From Rathayibacter sp. VKM Ac-2760 (lineage in GTDB: Bacteria > Actinomycetota > Actinomycetes > Actinomycetales > Microbacteriaceae), in the NCBI RefSeq assembly GCF_009834185.1, contig NZ_CP047173.1, forward strand, positions 1,178,001-1,242,000: a DNA stretch of 64,000 bases. Direction: 5' to 3'. Shown here one piece after another: positions 16,175 through 23,376 of the stretch (position 1 is the first letter of the stretch; every line of letters starts with the position of its first letter). The translations under genes and the position numbers were made by a program. The notes beneath the pieces are model-generated. The model did not search any database and was not told where the DNA came from. It saw nothing but the letters and a program-made list of their open reading frames with translations.

Positions 16175-16219
16175 ACAGCGGTCGAGGCGGCAGGCGTCTC
16201 GCGACACGACAGGAGTCCG

Positions 16220-16342
16220 ATGAAGGTCCGCAATTCTCTGAAGTCGATGAAGAACGCGCCCGGGTCGCAGGTGGTGCGCAGGCGTGGCCGCGTCTTCGTG
16301 ATCAACAAGCTGAACCCGAGGTTCAAGACCCGGCAGGGCTGA
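16220..16342 (+). CDS. rpmJ: 50S ribosomal protein L36, zinc-independent (type B)
   Basis: A 40-residue protein beginning MKVRNSLKSMKNAPGSQVVR and ending LNPRFKTRQG. It has the Arg/Lys-rich L36 shape, but the four zinc ligands (3 Cys, 1 His) of standard L36 are all absent. Such C-minus paralogues replace the zinc-bearing L36 when zinc is short, releasing zinc from ribosomes. The ribosome site AGGAG ends 5 bases before the ATG. It lies divergently from the CobW-like gene across the Zur-like site. The standard copy would be expected elsewhere, next to infA. Confidence 0.93.
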   Translation: MKVRNSLKSMKNAPGSQVVRRRGRVFVINKLNPRFKTRQG

Positions 16343-16354
16343 CCGGGCGGGGCC

Positions 16355-16386
16355 GCGGGCCGCCGCCCCGCGGGGAGGCGGCCCGC
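16355..16386. terminator. bidirectional terminator between rpmJ and the His-rich gene
   Basis: GCGGGCCGCC (16355-16364) and GGCGGCCCGC (16377-16386) form a perfect 10-bp stem with a 12-base loop in the 51-base gap between convergent genes. Confidence 0.65.
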
Positions 16387-16393
16387 TCGCGGT

Positions 16394-16588
16394 TCAGCCC
16401 TGGTCGGCGGCGGCGACGTGCTCGGCGTGCGCGCCGTGCTCGTCGTAGTGGTCGCCGTGCAGCGCGTGGCGGTGGGTGCCGTGCGCGTAGTCGACGTGGT
16501 CGTCGTGCTGGACGGTGGTGTGGCCGCAGCCGTCGCCGTGCTCGTGCTCGGTGACGTCGTGCTCGGCGTGGAGGTCGGTGGTGCTCAT
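16394..16588 (-). CDS. small histidine-rich protein, putative metal-binding
   Basis: A 64-residue protein, about a quarter histidine, with runs such as HEHGDGCGH, HRHALHGDH and HAEHV, one cysteine, many Asp/Glu, and no signal peptide or membrane segment. The composition fits a cytosolic zinc or nickel buffer. Automatic pipelines sometimes call such proteins zinc transporter permease, which the sequence does not support. I chose the ATG at 16588 because AAGGAAGG precedes it; the longer frame reaching 16669 adds a non-His-rich segment. Its position beside rpmJ and the CobW-like gene suggests zinc homeostasis, though I find no clear Zur box before it. Confidence 0.75.
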   Translation of the reverse strand: MSTTDLHAEHDVTEHEHGDGCGHTTVQHDDHVDYAHGTHRHALHGDHYDEHGAHAEHVAAADQG

Positions 16589-16703
16589 CGAGGTGCCTTC
16601 CTTGGTTCCGCGGATCGCGCGGAGGGACCGGCCGCCGATCGGCGACCGGGTCCAGTGCACCAGATCCATAAACGCATCGCAATACGTGCGCGCAATCGAG
16701 AGT

Positions 16704-16713
16704 GATGATCATC
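16704..16713. promoter_or_regulatory. 10-bp perfect palindrome in a divergent promoter region
   Basis: GATGATCATC lies between the His-rich gene (minus) and the DUF3097 gene (plus), just upstream of the latter's -10. It does not match the Zur pattern well. A regulator site is possible but unassigned. Confidence 0.3.
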
Positions 16714-16726
16714 CGCAGCAGCGGGC

Positions 16727-16732
16727 TACCCT
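16727..16732 (+). promoter_or_regulatory. -10 hexamer TACCCT, leaderless-type, for the DUF3097 gene
   Basis: It ends 7 bases before the ATG at 16740, identical in sequence and spacing to the dacB promoter. Confidence 0.5.
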
Positions 16733-16739
16733 CGGTGCG

Positions 16740-17588
16740 ATGGACGACGACAGGTACGGGCAGGACGTGCTCGCCGGGAACTGGCGAGCGAAGAACACGG
16801 TGGCGGTCGAGGTGGTCGAGGCCGTCCGCGACCTCGTGGTCGAGGAGGTCACCTCCGGCTTCGTCGGCGCCGTCCTCGGCGTGGAGCTGCGGATGGTGAG
16901 CCTCGAGGACCGCTTCGGCAAGGTCCGCGTCTTCCCCGTCGGCCCCGGCTTCCTGATCGACGGCAAGCCGGTGTCGCTCAAGGCGCCCGGGCTCAAGCGC
17001 GACGCGGACCTGGGCCGCGCGCGCTCCGCCTCCGGGTCCTTCCACGTGGCCGAGGCGAAGGCGCGCGTCGCGCTGCCGAGCCGCATCTACGTCGAGGGCC
17101 GGCACGACGCGGAGCTGGTGGAGAAGGTCTGGGGGCACGACCTGCGGATCGAGGGCGTGGTCGTCGAGTACATCGAGGGCGTCGACAACCTGGACGAGCT
17201 GGTCCGCGCCTTCCAGCCCGGGCCCGGCCGGCGCATCGGCGTGCTCGTCGACCACCTGGTGCGCGGCTCGAAGGAGTCGCGGATCGCCGACGCGGTCGCC
17301 GCCGGACCGCACGGCGCGCACGTCCTCGTGGTCGGGCACCCCTTCGTCGACGTCTGGCAGGCGGTGAAGCCGGCCCGCGTGGGCCTGGAGCGCTGGCCCG
17401 AGATCCCGCGCTCGATCGAGTGGAAGAAGGGCATCTGCCAGGCCCTGGGCTGGCCGCACGACGAGCAGGCGGACATCGCCCGCGCGTGGCAGCGCATCCT
17501 CGGGCAGGTGCGCACCTTCCAGGACCTCGAGCCGGCGCTGCTGGGCCGGGTGGAGCAGCTGATCGACTTCGTCACGGAGCCGGCGTGA
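16740..17588 (+). CDS. DUF3097 family protein
   Basis: A 282-residue soluble protein matching the actinobacterial DUF3097 family. Recognisable stretches are YGQDVLAGNWRAKNTVAVEV at the N-terminus, VFPVGPGFLIDGKPVSL, and the segment IYVEGRHDAELVEKVWG through VLVDHLVRGSKESRIA, which has the acidic residues of a Toprim-like fold (E, then D-x-L). The end carries PEIPRSIEWKKGICQALGWP. The function is not established; a nuclease/primase-like role is only suggested by the fold. The next gene overlaps by 4 bases (GTGA). Confidence 0.88.
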   Translation: MDDDRYGQDVLAGNWRAKNTVAVEVVEAVRDLVVEEVTSGFVGAVLGVELRMVSLEDRFGKVRVFPVGPGFLIDGKPVSLKAPGLKRDADLGRARSASGSFHVAEAKARVALPSRIYVEGRHDAELVEKVWGHDLRIEGVVVEYIEGVDNLDELVRAFQPGPGRRIGVLVDHLVRGSKESRIADAVAAGPHGAHVLVVGHPFVDVWQAVKPARVGLERWPEIPRSIEWKKGICQALGWPHDEQADIARAWQRILGQVRTFQDLEPALLGRVEQLIDFVTEPA

Positions 17589-17944
17589 CCCGCCGCGCCG
17601 GGCTCGGGCTGGCGCTCGACCTCGTCCTCGTCGCGGTGTTCGTCCTGATCGGGCGCCGGACGCACGACGGCGACTCGGTGCTCGCGGGCTTCCTGGTGAC
17701 GCTGTGGCCGTTCGCCGCCGCGCTGCTGCTGGGGTGGCTGCTCGCGCGCGCCTGGCGGACCCCGGATCGGCTGATCCCGTCGGGCCTGATCGTCTGGGTG
17801 GTGACCGTCGCCGGCGGGATGGTGCTGCGGGTGCTCTCCGGGCAGGGGGTGCAGCTGAGCTTCGTCGTCGTGACGACGATCGTGCTCGGCGTGTTCCTGC
17901 TGGGGCGCCGGGCGCTGACCCGGTGGATCGGTCGGCGGCGCTAG
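17585..17944 (+). CDS. DUF3054 family small membrane protein
   Basis: A 119-residue protein with four hydrophobic segments (about 6-20, 32-52, 66-84 and 90-108) and the DUF3054 features: a short loop RRTHDGDSVLAGFLVTLWPF, then RTPDRLIPSGLIVWVVTVAGG, and an Arg-rich C-terminus. The function is unknown. The GTG start overlaps the DUF3097 stop by 4 bases, so the two are translationally coupled; this pairing may be chance. Confidence 0.88.
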   Translation: MTRRAGLGLALDLVLVAVFVLIGRRTHDGDSVLAGFLVTLWPFAAALLLGWLLARAWRTPDRLIPSGLIVWVVTVAGGMVLRVLSGQGVQLSFVVVTTIVLGVFLLGRRALTRWIGRRR

Positions 17945-17947
17945 GCG

Positions 17948-18604
17948 TCAGCCGAGCACGCGGACGCCGAAGTGCTCCGCGAACAGCGGCAGCATCAGGC
18001 TCAGCTGCAACTCGGTCAGCGCCGCACCGCGGAGGCCGTCGAGTCCGCCGAGCACGTGCAGCTCGGCGCCGCGGAGATCGAGGTCCTGGAGCTTCGCGCC
18101 CGGCAGCTCGAGCGAGCGGACGTCGCAGTCGGTGAAGGCCACCCGGGCACCGGTGGCCCCGCCCAGGTCGAGCTCGTCGATCGTGCAGCGCTCGAAGAGC
18201 ACGTCGCGCAGCGTCGCGCCGCGGAGGTTCAGGTAGCCGAGCTTGCAGTCCGAGACGCGGACCTGCTCGAAGGTGCTCTCGTAGAGCTCGGCCGAGCCGA
18301 GTCGCGAGGAGCGCAGCTCGATCGAGCGCCAGCGACTGCGCGGGGCGCTGAGGCCCGGAACGTCCAGCCGCTCCAGGCGCGATTCCACCAGGGACGCGGC
18401 CCGCAGCTGCGCCCGCCCGAGGACGACGCCGTCGAGCAGGCACTCGCTGAAGGAGGCGGCGGTGAGGTCGGCGCCGGTGAGATCGATGCCCTCGAAGCGG
18501 AGGCCCTCGGCGTGCTCGCGGGCGCCGAGATCGCCGGCGAAGCCCTCGGCGAGGGAGTCGAGGACGAGCGGATCGAACCGGGGGGCGGGGAGGGCGGCGC
18601 GCAC
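17948..18604 (-). CDS. pentapeptide-repeat protein
   Basis: A 218-residue protein in which residues about 35-190 follow the A(D/N)LxX pattern with a period of five (IDLTGADLTAASFSECLLDG, LNLRGATLRDVLFERCTIDE, KLQDLDLRGAEL), predicting a right-handed quadrilateral helix. No signal peptide is seen. Some family members mimic DNA and protect gyrase (Qnr, MfpA), but this one has no diagnostic feature for that, so the role is open. Starts at GTG six bases after a -10 hexamer. Confidence 0.85.
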   Translation of the reverse strand: MRAALPAPRFDPLVLDSLAEGFAGDLGAREHAEGLRFEGIDLTGADLTAASFSECLLDGVVLGRAQLRAASLVESRLERLDVPGLSAPRSRWRSIELRSSRLGSAELYESTFEQVRVSDCKLGYLNLRGATLRDVLFERCTIDELDLGGATGARVAFTDCDVRSLELPGAKLQDLDLRGAELHVLGGLDGLRGAALTELQLSLMLPLFAEHFGVRVLG

Positions 18605-18610
18605 CCGGCG

Positions 18611-18616
18611 AGCCTA
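18611..18616 (-). promoter_or_regulatory. -10 hexamer TAGGCT, leaderless-type, for the pentapeptide-repeat gene
   Basis: On the minus strand TAGGCT ends 6 bases before the GTG at 18604. Confidence 0.5.
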
Positions 18617-18667
18617 CGCGGCGAGCCTCTGCTCCCGGCGCGGCCGTCCCGATGAGAGCATGGCGGC

Positions 18668-19303
18668 ATGCCTCGACTCCTCGCCGTCTGCCGCGTCGAC
18701 CGCCTGCTCCCGGATCCCGGCCTCGTCGGCGTGACCGCCATCGACAAGCGCCCCGTCGAGGGACCGGTCGTCATCCGCGACCTCGGCGTCTACGCCGACG
18801 TGCAGGCCGATCGGGCGCACCACGGCGGCGAGGCGAAGGCGCTCTACGCCTACGCGCGCGAGGACGCGGAGTGGTGGCAGGAGCGGCTCGGCTACGCGAT
18901 GCCTCCCGGCCGGTTCGGGGAGAACCTGCGCGTCGAGGGACTCGACCTCTCCGGCGCCGTGATCGGCGAGCGCTGGCGGATCGGCGAGAAGGTCGAGGTC
19001 GAGGTGACGATGCCGCGGACGCCGTGCGCCACCTTCCAGCGCGCGCTCGGCGAGCCGCAGTGGGTGAAGCGCTTCGCCGACGAGGGGCGCACCGGCGCGT
19101 ACCTGCGCGTGCTGCACCGGGGGAGCATCGAGGCCGGCGACGCGATCGAGCTGCTGTCGCGGCCGGAGCGCGCCGTGCCGCTGCGCCGCTGGTTCGTCGA
19201 GCGCCTCGCGGACGACGCGCAGACCCTCCTCGACGCGGAGGCCGCGGGCGAGCTGCGCCTCGCCGCCGACCTGCGGCCGTACGTCGAGCGCGCGCTGGCC
19301 TGA
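18668..19303 (+). CDS. MOSC domain protein (YiiM-like)
   Basis: A 211-residue single MOSC-domain protein. The region GVYADVQADRAHHGGEAKALYAYAREDAEWW with RFGENLRVEGLD and the conserved cysteine in MPRTPCATFQRAL match YiiM-type proteins, which bind molybdenum cofactor and protect against hydroxylated base analogues such as 6-hydroxylaminopurine. This is family knowledge, not shown here. The ATG follows GAGCAT by 6 bases, possibly another leaderless start. Downstream begins the largest family A repeat array of the window. Confidence 0.88.
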   Translation: MPRLLAVCRVDRLLPDPGLVGVTAIDKRPVEGPVVIRDLGVYADVQADRAHHGGEAKALYAYAREDAEWWQERLGYAMPPGRFGENLRVEGLDLSGAVIGERWRIGEKVEVEVTMPRTPCATFQRALGEPQWVKRFADEGRTGAYLRVLHRGSIEAGDAIELLSRPERAVPLRRWFVERLADDAQTLLDAEAAGELRLAADLRPYVERALA

Positions 19304-19310
19304 CGCGGGG

Positions 19311-19604
19311 TGTCGATACGCCGCTGCGCGGCTACTCGACCAGCAAAGGGTCCGCTGCGCGGCTGCTCGACCAGCAAAGGGTCCGCTGCGCGGCTGCTCG
19401 ACCAGCAGGGGTCCGGTCCGCGGCTGCTCGACCAGCCAGGACGCCGCCGCGCGGCTGCTCGCTCGGCAGAACCTTGCTGATCGAGTAGCCCTCGGAGAGG
19501 GCGTATCGAGATCCACCGCTCTGCGGGACGTGGGTCTCGATACGCCGCTCCGCGGCTACTCGACCGGCAAGGGGGCTGCGGGGCGCAGCCTGCCGATCGA
19601 GAGG
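19311..19604. repeat. family A repeat array, with 31-bp tandem copies
   Basis: This array fills most of the 343-base gap 19304-19646. A full plus-oriented unit is followed by partial copies (cores TCCGCTGCGCGGCTGCTCGA) recurring at 19341, 19372, 19403 and 19433, that is every 30-31 bases. Next come a degenerate copy, a minus-oriented unit (19473-19513), another plus-oriented unit (19533-19570), and a remnant TGCCGATCGAG. No gene is seen in this stretch. Confidence 0.85.
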
Positions 19605-19646
19605 CTCGAGGCGGTCCGCTGCGGGAAACTCCGGGAGGATGGGGGG

Positions 19647-22181
19647 ATGAGTCTGACGCTGCTCGAACGGATGCCGACGCCCGACGCCGACGGGCGCGTC
19701 GACGACGACGCGGTGTACCTGGCGTTCACCGAGTGGGCGGAGGCACGGGGGCTGCCGCTGTATCCGGCGCAGGACGAGTCGATGATCGAGATCTCGTCGG
19801 GGGCGAATCTGATCCTGTCGACGCCGACCGGCACCGGGAAGTCGCTCGTCGCGATCGGTGCGCACGCGGCCGCGCTCGCGAACGGGCGGCGCAGCTACTA
19901 CACGGCGCCGATCAAGGCGCTCGTCTCGGAGAAGTTCTTCGCGCTGGTGGACGTGTTCGGCGCCGCGAACGTCGGGATGGTCACCGGCGACTCCTCGGTG
20001 AACCCCGATGCGCCGATCATCTGCTGCACGGCCGAGATCCTCGCCAACCTGGCGCTCCGGCACGGCGCCGAGACCGACGTCGACCAGGTCGTGATGGACG
20101 AGTTCCACTTCTACGCCGATCCGGCGCGCGGCTGGGCCTGGCAGGTGCCGCTGCTGACCCTGCCGCACGTGCAGTTCGTCCTGATGTCGGCGACGCTCGG
20201 CGACGTGACGGCGCTCGCCGCGGACCTCAGCCGGCGCACGGGCCGCGAGACCGCGACCGTCACCGGGGTCGAGCGGCCGGTGCCGCTGCACTTCTTCTAC
20301 GAGATCGCGCCGATCCACGACTCGATCGAGGAGCTGCTCTCGACGAACCAGGCGCCCGTCTACATCGTGCACTTCTCCCAGGCGGCCGCGCTCGAGCGGG
20401 CGCAGGCGCTGACGAGCGCGAACATCGCCACCCGCGAGCACCGCGACCGCATCGCCGAGGTGATCGGCGGCTTCCGCTTCACCACTGCGTTCGGCAAGAC
20501 CCTCTCGCGGCTGCTGCGCCTGGGAATCGGCGTGCACCACGCGGGCATGCTGCCGAAGTACCGCCGCCTGGTCGAGCAGCTGGCGCAGCAGGGGATGCTG
20601 CGCGTCATCTGCGGCACCGACACGCTCGGCGTCGGGATCAACGTGCCGATCCGCACGGTGCTGCTCAGCGCGCTGACCAAGTACGACGGCGTGAAGAGCC
20701 GCCAGCTCTCCGCGCGCGAGTTCCACCAGATCGCCGGCCGGGCCGGCCGCGCGGGCTACGACACCGCGGGCACCGTCGTCGTGCAGGCGCCGGAGCACGA
20801 GTCCGAGAACCGCAAGGCACTCGACAAGATGGGCGACGATCCGAAGAAGCGGCGCAAGTGGGTCGGCAAGCGCGCGCCGCAGGGCTTCGTCAGCTGGGGT
20901 GAGCCGAGCTTCCGCAAGCTCGTCGACGCCGAGCCCGAGACGCTCACCTCGCACATGACGATCACCTCGGCGATGCTGCTCAACGTGATCGCGCGCGGCG
21001 GCGACGTCTTCGCGAACGTGCACGCGCTGATCTTCGACAACCACGAGCCCTGGAAGCGGCAGCTCCAGCTCGCGCGTCGCGCTCTCGGCATCTACCGCAC
21101 CCTGCGCACCGCGGAGGTGGTCGAGCAGATCGTCGACGCCGACGGGGTGGTCCGGATCCGGCTGACCGTGGATCTGCAGCCGAACTTCGCGCTCAACCAG
21201 CCGCTCTCGCCGTTCGCGCTCGCCGTCTTCGACGTGCTCGATCCGGAGTCGCCGACCTTCGCGCTCGACGTGATCTCGGTGCTGGAGGCGACGCTCGACG
21301 ATCCGCGGCAGATCCTCGGCGCGCAGCAGTTCCAGGCCCGGGGCGACGCGGTCGCGGCGATGAAGGCCGACGGCATCGAGTACGAGGAGCGGATGGAGCT
21401 GCTCGAGAGCGTCACCCACCCGAAGCCGCTCGAGGAGCTGCTCGAGGCCACCTTCGAGACGTACACCGCCGTGCAGCCGTGGGTGCGCGACTTCGAGCTC
21501 TCGCCCAAGTCGGTCGTCCGCGACATGTACGAGCGGGCGATGTCGTTCGGCGAGTACTGCGCCTTCTACAAGCTCTCCCGCTCGGAGGGGCTCGTGCTGC
21601 GCTACCTCTCCGACGCGTTCCGCGCCGCGCGGCAGACCATCCCGGACGAGATCAAGAACGAGGAGCTGCACGACCTGATCGAGTGGCTCGGCGAGCTGGT
21701 GCGCCAGGTCGACTCCTCGCTGGTGGACGAGTGGGAGGAGCTGGTCAACCCGGCGCTGCACGCGGCCGACCAGGCGATCGTGCCGCCCGCGCCGCGCCGG
21801 CTCACCGCGAACCACCGTGCCTTCCGGGTGCTGGTGCGCAACGAGCTGTTCCGGCGGGTCACCCTCGCCTCGCTCGACGACCACGAGGCGCTCGGCGAGC
21901 TGGACGCGGCGGCCGGCTTCGACGCCGACGCCTGGGGTGAGGCGCTCGACGACTACTACGACGAGCACGACGCGATCGGCATCGGCCCGGACGCCCGCGG
22001 GCCGAAGATGCTGCTGGTGACCGAGACGCCGACCGAGTGGCGGGTGCGCCAGATCCTCGACGACCCGGCCGGCGACCACGACTGGGGGATCTCGGCCACG
22101 GTCGATCTCGCGGAGTCGGACGAGGCGGGCGCGGCCGTGGTGCGGGTCACGGCGGTCGGGCGGCTCGACGGGGCGAGCTGA
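19647..22181 (+). CDS. Ski2-like DEAD/DEAH-box RNA helicase with DUF3516
   Basis: An 844-residue helicase. The N-terminal RecA domain has LYPAQDESM, Walker A TPTGTGKS, the Walker B variant DEFH and SATLGD (motif III). The second RecA domain has HHAGMLPKYRRLVE and QIAGRAGRAGYDT (motif VI). From about residue 400 on is the DUF3516 region typical of actinobacterial members, largely helical and acidic. The ATG at 19647 is preceded by GGAGGATGGGGGG; the frame extending to 19530 is made of repeat sequence. A role in RNA processing or decay is family inference. Confidence 0.92.
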   Translation: MSLTLLERMPTPDADGRVDDDAVYLAFTEWAEARGLPLYPAQDESMIEISSGANLILSTPTGTGKSLVAIGAHAAALANGRRSYYTAPIKALVSEKFFALVDVFGAANVGMVTGDSSVNPDAPIICCTAEILANLALRHGAETDVDQVVMDEFHFYADPARGWAWQVPLLTLPHVQFVLMSATLGDVTALAADLSRRTGRETATVTGVERPVPLHFFYEIAPIHDSIEELLSTNQAPVYIVHFSQAAALERAQALTSANIATREHRDRIAEVIGGFRFTTAFGKTLSRLLRLGIGVHHAGMLPKYRRLVEQLAQQGMLRVICGTDTLGVGINVPIRTVLLSALTKYDGVKSRQLSAREFHQIAGRAGRAGYDTAGTVVVQAPEHESENRKALDKMGDDPKKRRKWVGKRAPQGFVSWGEPSFRKLVDAEPETLTSHMTITSAMLLNVIARGGDVFANVHALIFDNHEPWKRQLQLARRALGIYRTLRTAEVVEQIVDADGVVRIRLTVDLQPNFALNQPLSPFALAVFDVLDPESPTFALDVISVLEATLDDPRQILGAQQFQARGDAVAAMKADGIEYEERMELLESVTHPKPLEELLEATFETYTAVQPWVRDFELSPKSVVRDMYERAMSFGEYCAFYKLSRSEGLVLRYLSDAFRAARQTIPDEIKNEELHDLIEWLGELVRQVDSSLVDEWEELVNPALHAADQAIVPPAPRRLTANHRAFRVLVRNELFRRVTLASLDDHEALGELDAAAGFDADAWGEALDDYYDEHDAIGIGPDARGPKMLLVTETPTEWRVRQILDDPAGDHDWGISATVDLAESDEAGAAVVRVTAVGRLDGAS

Positions 22182-22186
22182 CGCGG

Positions 22187-22234
22187 CGCGCCCCCTGACG
22201 CGTCGCACCCTCACGCCGCGCCCCCAGACGCGTC
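22187..22234. repeat. short direct repeat after the helicase gene
   Basis: CGCGCCCCCTGACGCGTC (22187-22204) recurs with one change at 22217-22234, a 30-base period. Each ends in the palindrome GACGCGTC. It could act as a terminator; otherwise no role is evident. Confidence 0.5.
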
Positions 22235-22255
22235 TTCCGCGCCACGGCGGCCCTG

Positions 22256-22261
22256 CATACT
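22256..22261 (+). promoter_or_regulatory. -10 hexamer CATACT, leaderless-type, for the acyltransferase gene
   Basis: It ends 7 bases before the GTG at 22269; a TATACT-like variant with a T-to-C change at the first position. Confidence 0.45.
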
Positions 22262-22268
22262 GGGTCGC

Positions 22269-23363
22269 GTGGTATCAGGACCTGGGGACACGACCTTGGC
22301 GCGCGAGCGCCTCGCCTGGATCGACACCACCCGCGGTCTCGGCGTCCTCGCGGTCGTCCTCTTCCACGTCCTGATCTGGAACTACGCGTTCGTCGCCGAC
22401 CCCGGCTCGGCCGTCTCCAAGCTGTGGGACCAGGTGGGCGGCTCGCTCGGCCGGATCCGGATGCCGATCCTCTTCGCCCTCGCGGGGCTGCTGGCGTCGG
22501 CGGGTCTGCTCCGCGGCTGGCGGACGGGCTCCGCGCGGGTGCGCCTGGTCTCGAACGCCTACCTCTACGCGGTCTGGGTCGTGCTCTACGGCGTGTTCTT
22601 CGCGCTGCTCGCCCGGCCGGGCTTCCCGCACTCGATCGACTCGCCGGACCGTCTGCTGCTGCAGTTCGTCTTCCCGACGACGACGCTGTGGTTCCTCTAC
22701 GCGCTGGCGCTCTACCCGGTGGTGCTCGTGCTGCTGCGGGCGCTGCGCGTGCCGTGGTGGGGCGTCCTGCTGCTCGGCGCGGCGGCGTGGTTCGTCGCGG
22801 CGGAGCTCCGGGTCATCCTCTTCGGCGATGCGCTGCTGGCCAACTTCGTCTTCTTCGCGCTCGGCGTCTTCGGGGCGGAGCAGCTGCGCCGGTTCTCCCG
22901 GCCGGGCGTGCTGCTGATCCTCGCGCCGCTCGCCGTGTTCCTGCTCGCGGTCGCGGCGGGGCGCTTCCTCGACGGGACGGCGGACGACGTCGCCGGCTTC
23001 GTGACGAGTCTCAGCGCGATCCCGCTCGCCGTCGCCTGCGCCGCGCTGCTCTGCCGCTGGGCGCCCGCCGCCCGGGTCGGCTCGGCGATCGGCCGGCGGA
23101 CGCTGCCGATCTACCTGCTGCAGGTGCCGCTGCTCGGGCTGTGGTCGCTCGTCGCCGGACCGGACGCGGACTGGTTGAGCGGGCTGCTGGGCACGCCGGC
23201 GGTGGCGCTGCTCTACCCGCTCGTGCTCACGGCCGCGATCGTGGCGCTCTCGCTCGCGATCCGCTCGGTGCTCGGGCGGATCCCCGGCGACCCGCTGTTC
23301 ACCGTGCCCGCTCCACTCGTCGCGCTGGCGCGGCCGAGCCGCCGCGGGCGACGCGCGGTCTGA
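22269..23363 (+). CDS. acyltransferase 3 family membrane protein
   Basis: A 364-residue integral membrane protein with about ten hydrophobic segments. It begins with the family signature RLAWIDTTRGLGVLAVVLFH, whose His-containing first helix is typical of OafA/acyltransferase-3 proteins, and continues with RIRMPILFALAGLLASAG. Such proteins move acyl groups onto exported sugars or lipids. The acceptor is unknown, and no polysaccharide genes lie nearby. Starts at GTG; the stop is only 13 bases from the convergent next gene. Confidence 0.85.
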   Translation: MVSGPGDTTLARERLAWIDTTRGLGVLAVVLFHVLIWNYAFVADPGSAVSKLWDQVGGSLGRIRMPILFALAGLLASAGLLRGWRTGSARVRLVSNAYLYAVWVVLYGVFFALLARPGFPHSIDSPDRLLLQFVFPTTTLWFLYALALYPVVLVLLRALRVPWWGVLLLGAAAWFVAAELRVILFGDALLANFVFFALGVFGAEQLRRFSRPGVLLILAPLAVFLLAVAAGRFLDGTADDVAGFVTSLSAIPLAVACAALLCRWAPAARVGSAIGRRTLPIYLLQVPLLGLWSLVAGPDADWLSGLLGTPAVALLYPLVLTAAIVALSLAIRSVLGRIPGDPLFTVPAPLVALARPSRRGRRAV

Positions 23364-23376
23364 TCGCGGGCGGCGC

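Noticed and set aside
19341..19440. Possible CRISPR array because of the 31-base period
   Set aside because: There are no variable spacers between repeats, the units are partial copies of an interspersed repeat family, and no cas genes are nearby.
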